This document shows, piece after piece, positions 1 through 6,030 of a stretch of DNA of 6,549 nucleotides. The position numbers were made by a program, and so were the translations under genes. The stretch spans positions 9,842 to 16,390 of the forward strand of contig MHYD01000062.1 in assembly GCA_001824645.1 (NCBI GenBank). The letters run 5' to 3'. The stretch comes from Planctomycetes bacterium RBG_13_46_10. GTDB lineage: Bacteria > Planctomycetota > Phycisphaerae > Sedimentisphaerales > Anaerobacaceae. The notes below the pieces were generated by a model, which saw only the letters and a program-made list of their open reading frames with translations, was not told where the DNA came from and made no database searches. The first letter of the stretch is position 1. Every line of letters starts with the position of its first letter.

Positions 1-736
1 TATCAAACAGGCAAAATTTGAACAGGAAATTATGTTGGTTCGTCCGAATCTCTGGTTACTACCTGCTAATATAGACTTAGTTGGCGCCGAAAGCGAGCTT
101 ATAAACGAGGTAGGCAGGGAAACTATCATGCGAGAAGCGGTTGGAACTATCGAGAATGAATTTGATTATGTTTTTATCGACTGCCCTCCCTCGCTGAGCC
201 TGCTGACATTAAATGCACTTGCTGCTGCCGGGGAGATTCTAATACCGCTTCAGCCGCATTTTCTCGCTCTGCAGGGTCTTGGAAAGCTGCTGCAGACCGT
301 TGACCTTGTGAACAGGAGAATCAATCCGTCTCTGAAGGTTACTGGCATTTTACTTTGTATGTTCGACAGCCGTGCATCGCTTTCAGGCGAGGTCAAAGAT
401 GATATTGAGCGGTTTCTTGATAATGCCCGCGGCTCAAATAACGCCTGGGCAGAGGCGCGGGTTTTGCCCGTTTATATCCGCCGGAACATAAAGCTCGCCG
501 AGGCGCCCAGCTATGGCAAGACAATCTTCGAATACGAACAAAACTGTAACGGTGCCCAGGATTACAAAAAAGTTGCCCAATACTTGCAGGATATGGACTC
601 TGGGTCTCAAACTCATGTTCAAGAAGAGCCGCCAATTGAAATCAAAGAAATCCCACAGCCGGATTCACAGCCATCACCTCAGTTCGATGTCACATCCTCC
701 CCTTCCCCGGAGGCGGATGGGATAAAGCAAGAATAG
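1..736 (+). CDS. parA: ParA/Soj-family partitioning ATPase, 5' end cut off by window edge
   Basis: ParA-type deviant Walker ATPases bind DNA as ATP dimers and, with ParB, move chromosome origins or plasmids. The frame is open from base 2 with no stop before the ATG at base 32, and that ATG lies in the middle of the family alignment, so the true start is left of the window. About 100 residues carrying the Walker A (KGGxGKT) are missing. Visible are LLPANIDL, the Walker B-like FDYVFIDCPPS (its Asp codon at 179-181), the LTLNALAAA helix, the IPLQPHFLALQGL region and the late Soj motif RRNIKLAEAPSYGKTIFEY. After the fold ends (near base 590) comes a tail of about 45 residues rich in Pro, Ser, Glu and Asp, probably disordered. 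No parB follows; the next gene is convergent. The family is secure. A chromosomal rather than plasmid role is inferred. Confidence 0.93.
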   Translation, partial: IKQAKFEQEIMLVRPNLWLLPANIDLVGAESELINEVGRETIMREAVGTIENEFDYVFIDCPPSLSLLTLNALAAAGEILIPLQPHFLALQGLGKLLQTVDLVNRRINPSLKVTGILLCMFDSRASLSGEVKDDIERFLDNARGSNNAWAEARVLPVYIRRNIKLAEAPSYGKTIFEYEQNCNGAQDYKKVAQYLQDMDSGSQTHVQEEPPIEIKEIPQPDSQPSPQFDVTSSPSPEADGIKQE

Positions 737-766
737 AGAGAAGAACTAAGAATCAGATGAAAACTC

Positions 767-797
767 CCACATCAGCCTGTGGATTTATTTTGGTTTT
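767..797. terminator. Weak hairpin between convergent genes, possible terminator
   Basis: A 5-bp stem (CCACA at 767-771, TGTGG at 778-782) with a 6-nt loop sits 30 nt after the parA stop. On the + strand it is followed by the T-rich run ATTTATTTTGGTTTT. The stem is short, so this is a modest call. It is the only plausible termination site in the 59-bp convergent gap. Confidence 0.35.
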
Positions 798-1716
798 AGC
801 TGTCTTTCTTACCGAACAGCCCTCTTGCTTTCATCCAATCAACACACCTCTCCGGCCAGCTTGAGGCGGGACTATTCTTTTTACCCAGGCCAAAGCCGTG
901 GCCGCCATTTTCATAAATGTGCATCTCAGCAGGAACCTTGGCCTTGCGCAAGGCAAGGTAAAAATTGATGCTGTTCTCCGGCGGAACAGCTTTGTCATCA
1001 TTTGCGTGCACTAAAAATGTCGGCGGCGTGTCAGATGTCACCTGCTTTTCATTAGATAAGCTATTAACAAGGTCTTGACCGGGGTCTTTGCCCAGTAAAT
1101 TCAATTTGGAGCCGGCGTGCGTGTACGAATCGTCTAATGTGATAACAGGATAAATCAATATCATAAAATCCGGCCTGCAGCTCACACCGTCAATCGAATC
1201 TTTAAGCTCATAATAATTTTTATTAAAGTGCGTACCCTCGCTCGAAGCCAGGTGTCCCCCGGCGGAAAATCCGAGTATGCCAATTAGGTTCGTATCGACA
1301 TTCCATTCTTTTGCCCGGCTGCGAACCATTCTGACCACACGCTGAGCATCCTGTAAGGGTGCAGGATGGCCATAACCTGCACCGCTATTACGGTGACGAT
1401 ACTTAAGAACAAAAGCAGTAACACCGAGAGAGTTCAGCCACTGGGCCACCTGATGTCCCTCGTGGTCGACAGCCAAATGTCCATACCCACCGCCCGGGAA
1501 GATTACAACAGCTGTACCGGATGATTCTTTTTCCGGCGCCGGATAAATAGTCAATGTTGGTTTGTCGCCCTCGGTATCACCCTTAGCACCTGGAGCTCCA
1601 TCAGGCCAGAGCAGCTCAACTCTAAGCGGACTCTGAACCTCTTTAGCAGCACCGATCGTACCATAAAACATCACAATAATAACACAGGCAACAATAGCTC
1701 CAAACAAGCGATTCAT
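796..1716 (-). CDS. Secreted alpha/beta hydrolase, BD-FAE / acetylxylan-esterase-like
   Basis: This is a predicted exported carboxylesterase, probably acting on acetyl or feruloyl esters of plant polysaccharide; the substrate is inferred from the family only. The start chosen is the second ATG (306 aa), because AAGGAG at 1725-1730 lies 8 nt before it but only 2 nt before the ATG at 1722. The N-terminus (MNRLFGAIVACVIIVMFYG) is a signal peptide, possibly with cleavage after GAA. Visible hydrolase elements are the oxyanion-hole motif FPGGGYGHLA (about 73-82), the nucleophile elbow GFSAGG (Ser about 151), the acid in HANDDKAVP (Asp about 241) and the catalytic His in GGHGFGLG (about 273). The triad is therefore complete. 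Length fits the family. It begins 57 bp after the ATP-cone gene, and a shared transcript is possible but there is no functional link. Confidence 0.9.
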   Translation of the reverse strand: MNRLFGAIVACVIIVMFYGTIGAAKEVQSPLRVELLWPDGAPGAKGDTEGDKPTLTIYPAPEKESSGTAVVIFPGGGYGHLAVDHEGHQVAQWLNSLGVTAFVLKYRHRNSGAGYGHPAPLQDAQRVVRMVRSRAKEWNVDTNLIGILGFSAGGHLASSEGTHFNKNYYELKDSIDGVSCRPDFMILIYPVITLDDSYTHAGSKLNLLGKDPGQDLVNSLSNEKQVTSDTPPTFLVHANDDKAVPPENSINFYLALRKAKVPAEMHIYENGGHGFGLGKKNSPASSWPERCVDWMKARGLFGKKDS

Positions 1717-1724
1717 ATACATTG

Positions 1725-1730
1725 CTCCTT
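1725..1730 (-). promoter_or_regulatory. Ribosome binding site deciding the hydrolase start
   Basis: The minus strand reads AAGGAG here, then CAATGTAT, then ATG at 1716. The 8-nt spacing favours the internal ATG over the ATG at 1722, which would have a 2-nt spacing. Confidence 0.6.
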
Positions 1731-1773
1731 AATCGAAAATCTGTAAATGGTAATTGGAAATTGGAAAGATGAT

Positions 1774-2397
1774 TCAAACTTTCTCGCCCCAACTCGCGTC
1801 GGCAGACGCGGGGGCAGGTTGAAAACCGCCCGACAGGGCCGACTGTGCCCGCAGAACCGCTGCGGCGTCACCCAGTACAAGCTGCTTTACCAAACTGGCT
1901 GGTACCTGCGTTATTCCGATATTAAAGATTTTTTCTTCAACCATCGAGGCTATTGTGCGTGCTGTCTGCCGGGATATACCGTGTTTGGCTACCAGGTTAT
2001 CAACAATCCTGGTTTTATCCCAGCGAGACCTGGCGGTTGTCCCATCGATACTGCCGAGCAGTTCGGCATCCGTCAAATCCTGCATGTCAACCTCGAGGAC
2101 TTCGGTCCTGGAACGTTTAAGCTTGCGATCGAAATGGTACTCGCTCAGTGAAATTGCTGCTTCTTCATAGCCGGTGGCTGCAAGGACGGCTTTTATCACG
2201 GAAAAGATTTCATTACTTGTTACGCTGTGCCGGTCTTGTTGATTATAGAGGTAATATGTCACTACTTCCGCAAGCTCTTCGGCAACGTATGTATCGGCTT
2301 GTCTTGTCCTGCCGAGAGCGTTATTGACAGTCCCCATTACTTTCGTGTGCAAATATTCCTCGGCAGATCCATCTGCCTTAATAACCTTGAGTTGCAT
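1774..2397 (-). CDS. Stand-alone protein with one clear and one degenerate ATP-cone, nrdR neighbour
   Basis: ATP-cones are about 90-residue nucleotide-sensing domains found in ribonucleotide reductases and NrdR. Residues 1-93 form a clear ATP-cone: LKVIKADGSAEEY, then a Lys-containing helix with VNNAL, SNEIFSVIKAVL and TGYEEAAISLSEY. After an acidic linker, residues about 124-187 (SRWDKTRIVDNLV, TARTIASMVEEKI, PASLVKQLVL) look like the helical part of a second cone that has lost its N-terminal beta strands. The protein (207 aa) has no cysteine, so it has neither the NrdR zinc ribbon nor an RNR catalytic core. The ATG at 2397 has GGAGGA 7 nt upstream; an in-frame TTG two codons earlier is less likely. 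It lies 123 bp after nrdR with no clear terminator between, so co-transcription is plausible. A role as dNTP/ATP sensor or NrdR partner is inference. Confidence 0.85.
   Translation of the reverse strand: MQLKVIKADGSAEEYLHTKVMGTVNNALGRTRQADTYVAEELAEVVTYYLYNQQDRHSVTSNEIFSVIKAVLAATGYEEAAISLSEYHFDRKLKRSRTEVLEVDMQDLTDAELLGSIDGTTARSRWDKTRIVDNLVAKHGISRQTARTIASMVEEKIFNIGITQVPASLVKQLVLGDAAAVLRAQSALSGGFQPAPASADASWGEKV
1793..1831. repeat. Two tandem GC-rich hairpins inside the 3' end of the ATP-cone gene
   Basis: The first hairpin is CGCGTC (1795-1800), loop GGCA, GACGCG (1805-1810), extendable by a T-G and a C-G pair. The second is GGGC-A-GGTT (1812-1820), loop GAA, AACCGCCC (1824-1831), eight pairs with one bulged A. 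They encode the low-complexity tail of the upstream protein. They resemble a REP-like extragenic palindrome more than conserved coding sequence. No T-run follows on either strand, so they are not a standard terminator. Confidence 0.45.
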
Positions 2398-2520
2398 TAT
2401 CAACTCCTCCAGCTCCTCTGTATCCTGGGCAACTCTAACAAAAAACCTAAAAATGTAAAGTAAAAAGACAAAATATTTCTCATATTTAATTATTTTTACT
2501 CTGCTATTAAGTGTTTCCCC

Positions 2521-3012
2521 TTACTCATTGAAAAGTTTCAACTGTTCCAAAGGTTCCGCTTCTTTAATAACCCTGCTGACTTCATCGATTAGCTCACCGG
2601 CATCTTTAAAGCCGCGATAGACACTCGCGAAACGAATATACGCAACCTTGTCAACGGCGCGAAGGTGTTTCATCACGCTTTCGCCGATAAAAACAGAAGA
2701 TACCTCCTTATCAAAGCTCTTGAATATGTCTTCCTCTACTTTGTCGGCTATTTGCTGAATTTGTTCCACTGAAACAGGTCTCTTATAACAGGCTTTTTGC
2801 AGGCCGCCAATGACTTTTTCCCTGTCATAAGGGATACGCGACTTGTCCTTTTTTACTATGCACAGCTTAAAGCTTTCATCCGTCTTTTCGTATGTGGTAA
2901 AGCGCCTTTTGCACGCAAGGCACTGGCGGCGTCGCCTTATAACTCTGCCTGAGTCGCTTGAGCGCGAATCAATAACCTTATCCCGGTCTTCCTTGCAAAA
3001 GGGACATCTCAC
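2521..3012 (-). CDS. nrdR: NrdR, transcriptional repressor of ribonucleotide reductase genes
   Basis: NrdR senses ATP/dATP and represses nrd operons by binding paired NrdR boxes. The 163-residue protein has the usual length. The N-terminal zinc ribbon has Cys3, Cys6, Cys31 and Cys34 (MRCPFC and CLACKRRF), with the basic stretch RVIRRRRQ and FTTYEK between and after. The ATP-cone covers about 49-139 (IVKKDKSRIPYDREKV, IADKVEEDIF, FIGESVMKHL, VAYIRFASVYRGF). The start is GTG at 3012: an in-frame TGA lies two codons upstream, and the canonical N-terminus begins exactly there. AGGAGG at 3025-3030 is 12 nt upstream, slightly far. A promoter and two NrdR-box-like sites lie about 80-130 bp upstream, indicating autorepression. 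The ATP-cone protein follows on the same strand. No nrdA, nrdB or nrdJ gene is in the window. Confidence 0.97.
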   Translation of the reverse strand: MRCPFCKEDRDKVIDSRSSDSGRVIRRRRQCLACKRRFTTYEKTDESFKLCIVKKDKSRIPYDREKVIGGLQKACYKRPVSVEQIQQIADKVEEDIFKSFDKEVSSVFIGESVMKHLRAVDKVAYIRFASVYRGFKDAGELIDEVSRVIKEAEPLEQLKLFNE

Positions 3013-3091
3013 AAGTCAAGCCTACCTCCTGTGTCTGTCAGCATTTCACTATTCTGCCAGTTATACCCCAATTTCCAGCACAATCGATACA

Positions 3092-3107
3092 ATACAATAT
3101 TTCGAGC
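3092..3107. promoter_or_regulatory. NrdR-box-like operator, downstream half of pair
   Basis: The core CAATATTTCG (3095-3104) matches the published NrdR-box core CwAtATaTwG at 8 of 10 positions, and the 16-mer matches acaCwAtATaTwGtgt at 11 of 16. It begins exactly 31 bp from the second site, the normal spacing of paired NrdR boxes. It falls just after the predicted transcription start of nrdR. Confidence 0.6.
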
Positions 3108-3115
3108 GCATAGAT

Positions 3116-3143
3116 ATTCTAAAGTCAACATATAGTATGTCAA
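3116..3143 (-). promoter_or_regulatory. Sigma70-type promoter of nrdR
   Basis: On the minus strand a perfect -35 TTGACA (3138-3143) is separated by 16 bp from TAGAAT (3116-3121), a five-of-six match to TATAAT. The predicted start is near 3109, giving a leader of roughly 95 nt before the GTG. The NrdR-box-like site at 3123-3138 fills the spacer and touches the -35 hexamer. Confidence 0.65.
3123..3138. promoter_or_regulatory. NrdR-box-like operator, inside the nrdR promoter spacer
   Basis: The core CAACATATAG (3126-3135) matches CwAtATaTwG at 9 of 10 positions, and the full 16-mer at 12 of 16. It overlaps the promoter spacer, where bound NrdR would block RNA polymerase. With the site at 3092-3107 it forms a pair with 15 bp between. 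Confidence 0.65.
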
Positions 3144-3255
3144 AGAAATTTTAATGCGTAACATTAAAGGAGAAAGAAAACCACTGTTTAGACCCGCAGA
3201 GTGATTCATACAAGGCGAGATTATTTAAAATTGCGCAACAGCGATAAAATGCAAT

Positions 3256-3286
3256 AAAAAAGCCCCTGCGTGATGCACGCAGAGGC
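3256..3286 (-). terminator. Strong minus-strand intrinsic terminator
   Basis: An 11-pair stem with one C/A mismatch (3262-3272 with 3276-3286) and a 3-nt loop is followed on the minus strand by six T (3256-3261). It lies 275 nt past the ppiC stop and well upstream of the nrdR promoter. It could end ppiC read-through or a short independent RNA, and it insulates nrdR. Confidence 0.75.
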
Positions 3287-3510
3287 CAACTCGGAAAGAA
3301 ACTTACATAGCCCCCCCTAAGGATATTATATTCTCGACAAACAAATTAACGCCCAGGCGGTATGTTAGCTTTCTGTTAAATTTCCCCTAAAATAAAAGGT
3401 AAGGCTATAAAGTTTAACTATTTATACCCAAAAACAATATTATATCCCGCTTTTTTCCTTATCTGTCTTTATTAAAGTTTAATATCAAAATCACACAAAG
3501 GCAAATTAAG

Positions 3511-3545
3511 AAACCGATTTTTTCTGTTTTTTTATAAATCGGTTT
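3511..3545 (-). terminator. Perfect 10-bp inverted repeat just after ppiC, possible terminator
   Basis: AAACCGATTT (3511-3520) and AAATCGGTTT (3536-3545) pair perfectly around a 15-nt A/T loop, 15 nt past the ppiC stop. On the minus strand the stem ends in TTT followed by CTTAATTT, a poor U-tract. Termination is therefore likely weak, consistent with a second terminator further on. Confidence 0.5.
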
Positions 3546-3560
3546 TATCGGAATATTTAA

Positions 3561-4418
3561 CTATAATTCTTCGATTTTGGCCTTGCCTTTAAGCTGGTCT
3601 ATGAACTCGTTAACAGCCGCTTGTCGCTTCCGGCTTGTCAGCTCATTCTCTATTCGGCTTTTTATTTCTTTAAGAGGAGGAATTGCCCCCGGCTTTTTTT
3701 CATAAACCTTGGCGATATGAAATCCATAGCGAGTGCGAAAAATGTCACTTACCTCCCCAGCATCCAGGCTAAAAATCACATCCTCGAATTCCTCCACATT
3801 TTCACCTTTAGTGATGTAACACGAGCTTTCTTCATCGTAGGGATCGTCCGTATATTTTTCCAAAACTAATTCAAAGAGATTGCCATTTTTAATCTCTTCC
3901 TGGGCCTGTTTTATGGCGTTGTGGGCGGTTGCTTCATCTTTCCGCCAGTCCACATATTTGACTATATGAGCAACTCTGACCTGCTCGGCTGTTCTGAATT
4001 GCTCTTTATTTTCCTCATAGAAATTTTCTATCTCGGCTTGTGCTGGCTTGGGCAAATCCTTGTAAAGCTCGTTGAATTTTTGCTCGGTTTTTAACCTAAG
4101 GTCTAAAATCTCTATTAGTTTGTCATCATTTTCGGCATCAAATTCCTCGTAAAGCTTTTCTGGATTTTCGTATTCTCTCTTCAGCCTGCCCAAGATAGCT
4201 TCAAGATGGTTTTTCGGTATGGAAGACTCGATATTCCTGACCTCCTGTTCGAGTACAATTCTTTCGATGACATTTTCTCTCGACCAGTCGAGCAACTGGG
4301 CTTCGCGTTCTTTAGAGCCCATATTTGCGAAGACCTTTTCGTAGTCAGGCCTGAGACGTTCCACTTCCTTCCGCACTACCGAATCCTCTACTTTTTCACC
4401 ATTGATAATTAATGTCAT
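3561..4418 (-). CDS. PpiC-type (parvulin) peptidyl-prolyl cis-trans isomerase, no signal peptide
   Basis: The protein (285 aa) joins an N-terminal helical SurA_N/NifM-like region (about 1-120, charged, with IERIVLEQEV and LRLKTEQKF) to a parvulin rotamase domain (about 146-240). Rotamase markers are VRVAHIVK (His151), the helix with AIKQAQEEIKNG, the region around FELVLEKYTDDP, VEEFEDVIFSLDAGEVSD and YGFHIAKV (His234). Parvulins catalyse prolyl isomerisation and act as chaperones. Most SurA/PrsA-like members are exported, but this one starts MTLIINGEKVED with no hydrophobic leader, so it is probably cytoplasmic, as NifM is. The ATG has GAGGA 7 nt upstream. No nif gene or obvious client is nearby. 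A degenerate repeat lies upstream and two hairpins lie downstream. The substrate is unknown. Confidence 0.9.
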   Translation of the reverse strand: MTLIINGEKVEDSVVRKEVERLRPDYEKVFANMGSKEREAQLLDWSRENVIERIVLEQEVRNIESSIPKNHLEAILGRLKREYENPEKLYEEFDAENDDKLIEILDLRLKTEQKFNELYKDLPKPAQAEIENFYEENKEQFRTAEQVRVAHIVKYVDWRKDEATAHNAIKQAQEEIKNGNLFELVLEKYTDDPYDEESSCYITKGENVEEFEDVIFSLDAGEVSDIFRTRYGFHIAKVYEKKPGAIPPLKEIKSRIENELTSRKRQAAVNEFIDQLKGKAKIEEL

Positions 4419-4432
4419 ACTTCGTTCCTCGC

Positions 4433-4520
4433 AAATTCTAATATCGAAATCCGAAACAGTAGGTTTTGAAAATTAGAATTTCGAATTTGTTTCGGATTTC
4501 GTGCTTCGTATTTCGGATTT
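4433..4520. repeat. Interleaved inverted repeats and direct repeat of ATCCGAAA-type words
   Basis: Two perfect inverted repeats interleave: AAATTCTAAT (4433-4442) with ATTAGAATTT (4472-4481), and a 14-bp arm (4445-4458) with 4488-4501. The order A-B-A'-B' could form a pseudoknot or two alternative hairpins. TTTCGGATTT also recurs directly at 4490-4499 and 4511-4520, 21 bp apart. It fills most of the gap between the thymidylate synthase stop and the ppiC start. It looks like a degenerate intergenic repeat rather than a promoter. Confidence 0.7.
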
Positions 4521-4524
4521 ATAT

Positions 4525-5388
4525 TTACCCTCTTGCTTTTGCGAACCAATCCGGGTCTTTGGCAAGTTTTTCTCTGGTTTCCTCCGTCAATGCGACAAAA
4601 GCCGGATGAGTGCTCTGCCAGGCCCGCTGAATGTACGGACTCTTACGCATCTTTTCAATCTCCGGTGCCACCTCATCAAAGTAGCTGCCGTAGATATGCA
4701 GCGAATCGCTTATATCAACATATCTGCCGACTTTCACCGGCGCATCTATATTTTCAGATATTCTCTCGGCGATTATTCTTTGAAGGTCGGTTATGGCATA
4801 TACATTCATAAACCACGCCTTATAAAGGTCTCGGCTTCGCCAGTGGGTGTTCATATTAAGCGAAAAATTTCCAGCCTCATCCGCTACTAATCTGCACCAG
4901 ATTCGCTGAAGGCACGGTGGGTGTTCCGTCTTTGCGTCGGCGGTCGGCATCCACGTTATCGCTTGCGCTCGTCTGCTGTGGCCTGCATGCGAAAGACAAT
5001 CGATAATATATTGTATTTGATCAACTTTCTCGGTGTTTGATGATGGGCGATATGCACATAATCGTTCGTGGTAGGTATAGGTCCATTTGCCCGCAGCGGG
5101 GTCTATCCAGTGGTCGTGAATGCCGTTGACCACTTCCTGCCGATAGGATTCAAGCTCTTCCGGTCCACCGGGGAAGTTCTTGTGTATCCTCGGCTCACTA
5201 AATGGGTCGTTTATTGTGATGATGACGGTTGCGTCTTTGCTTGGTGGGTCGTTGGATTTGTCGTATTGGGTTTTGACCTCAAGTCCTTTATCCCAGACCG
5301 CAAGAACCGCCTTCTCCCACGCCTCTGGCAGACAATCCGCGGTTATCAAAATCACAGGGATATCAGTAACTGAAGTAATATTAGACAT
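4525..5388 (-). CDS. Thymidylate synthase family protein, divergent
   Basis: Thymidylate synthases methylate dUMP to dTMP with methylenetetrahydrofolate. I place the start at ATG 5388 (287 aa), since GGAGAAG lies just upstream. In-frame ATGs at 5403 and 5427 lack a ribosome site, and the first would add a basic MRRGKRNF leader. Family landmarks are RRAQAITWMP, the nucleophile in PPCLQRIW (Cys159), the phosphate-binding RSRD (Arg184), the pyrimidine-binding Asn in WFMN (about 195) and DSLHIYG (His231, Tyr233). Unlike E. coli ThyA, the residue after the Cys is Leu rather than His, and the C-terminus (DPDWFAKARG) does not match the usual closing segment. It could be a true TS or a TS-fold pyrimidine hydroxymethylase; the retained Asn argues against a dCMP substrate. 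It lies 72 bp after the restriction gene on the same strand, and no dihydrofolate reductase gene is adjacent. Confidence 0.87.
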   Translation of the reverse strand: MSNITSVTDIPVILITADCLPEAWEKAVLAVWDKGLEVKTQYDKSNDPPSKDATVIITINDPFSEPRIHKNFPGGPEELESYRQEVVNGIHDHWIDPAAGKWTYTYHERLCAYRPSSNTEKVDQIQYIIDCLSHAGHSRRAQAITWMPTADAKTEHPPCLQRIWCRLVADEAGNFSLNMNTHWRSRDLYKAWFMNVYAITDLQRIIAERISENIDAPVKVGRYVDISDSLHIYGSYFDEVAPEIEKMRKSPYIQRAWQSTHPAFVALTEETREKLAKDPDWFAKARG

Positions 5389-5460
5389 TAAAATCTTCTC
5401 CATAAAGTTTCTTTTTCCCCGTCTCATTTAAAAATTAAAGCAAATAATAGGATTATTATA

Positions 5461-6030
5461 TTATTTGTCTATGCCTAAAATTAGGACTGGAATATCTATA
5501 TTCGAGACTCCCCTCTGTTCCAGGTCCCAAACAAATTGTTCAAAATAAGATACTCCTGTGGACATTTCATCAGCAAAATTTTTTATCGGAACAATTTCTA
5601 TCCCTGCATCAATGAAACCGAGTCTGTTAAAAATTGTCATTTTAGCGCAGACGTTATAAACCATAAAGGCATATTTGCCAAATTGTATCTCAACACCAAG
5701 CTTTTCTTTAACAAAATCCATTTGGCGAAATGCGCCTTTTTTCAATGGCTTGGATTCATACCCATTTGCATAGAAATCACTCGAATATTCACACTTGACT
5801 CTTGGAGATAACCACTCCTTTTCTAAAAAAAACGAGCAAAAAGCTATATTCAATCTTCTTGGGCTATAAAGTACGCGTCCAGGCATGGTTTTTTCTTTGC
5901 TCTTTTTGGTTTTGTATTTTGAAGCATCTATCTTTGCGATTATACTCTCCACTTCATCAAACAAATGTGAATATCTTTTGTTAATTGCCTCAAGACCTTT
6001 ATTGAAAGAATATTTACCCGCGATAATCAC
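5461..6030 (-). CDS. Type II restriction endonuclease, BglII/BstYI-like
   Basis: This is probably a Mg-dependent homodimeric endonuclease cutting a palindromic site. The 189-residue protein is slightly shorter than BglII (223) and BstYI (203). The active site fits that family: Asp105 in RQMDFVKEK, then nine residues on Glu114 and Gln116 in GVEIQFGKY. This gives the D-(8)-E-x-Q spacing that BglII shows (Asp84, Glu93, Gln95), with Gln in place of the usual Lys. Further family-like stretches are FIDAGIEIVPIKNFADEM and STGVSYFEQF. BglII cuts AGATCT and BstYI RGATCY, so a site containing GATC is a reasonable guess but not proven. The start is GTG at 6030, with AAGGAGG 10 nt upstream. It overlaps the methyltransferase stop by one base (TAGTG), which suggests translational coupling. 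G+C is about 35% on sampled lines, lower than neighbours. Confidence 0.82.
   Translation of the reverse strand: MIIAGKYSFNKGLEAINKRYSHLFDEVESIIAKIDASKYKTKKSKEKTMPGRVLYSPRRLNIAFCSFFLEKEWLSPRVKCEYSSDFYANGYESKPLKKGAFRQMDFVKEKLGVEIQFGKYAFMVYNVCAKMTIFNRLGFIDAGIEIVPIKNFADEMSTGVSYFEQFVWDLEQRGVSNIDIPVLILGIDK

Larger units (their letters stand above)
3144..3560. other. Protein-free intergenic region between the nrdR promoter and ppiC
   Basis: About 420 A/T-rich bases with no credible protein gene on either strand. It holds the minus-strand terminator at 3256-3286, a minus-strand TATAAT at 3325-3330 with no good -35, a 7-C run at 3311-3317 and the hairpin at 3511-3545. The stretch 3346-3510 shows several AT-rich -10-like words but no structure I can name. 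I recognise no tRNA or riboswitch. Confidence 0.6.

Noticed and set aside
32..736. A complete 234-aa ParA starting at ATG 32
   Set aside because: The Walker A region is missing and the frame is open upstream to base 2; the ATG is internal to a longer protein.
1747..2151. 134-codon plus-strand frame over the ATP-cone gene
   Set aside because: It is antisense to a gene with clear domain conservation, its product resembles nothing known, and its start lies in a repeat-like stretch.
3009..3209. 66-codon minus-strand reading frame upstream of nrdR
   Set aside because: Its ATG lies upstream of the nrdR promoter, it has no ribosome site, runs through the promoter and operators, and the protein looks random. 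Only the last 11 codons are worth a note.
4501..4890. 129-codon plus-strand frame opposite the thymidylate synthase gene
   Set aside because: It is antisense to recognised TS motifs, starts inside the intergenic repeat, and has no family resemblance.
5443..5460. Minus-strand TATAAT (5455-5460) and an AT-only hairpin before the thymidylate synthase gene
   Set aside because: No acceptable -35 at 15-18 bp, and such words are expected in this A/T-rich gap. It is not strong enough to call a promoter.
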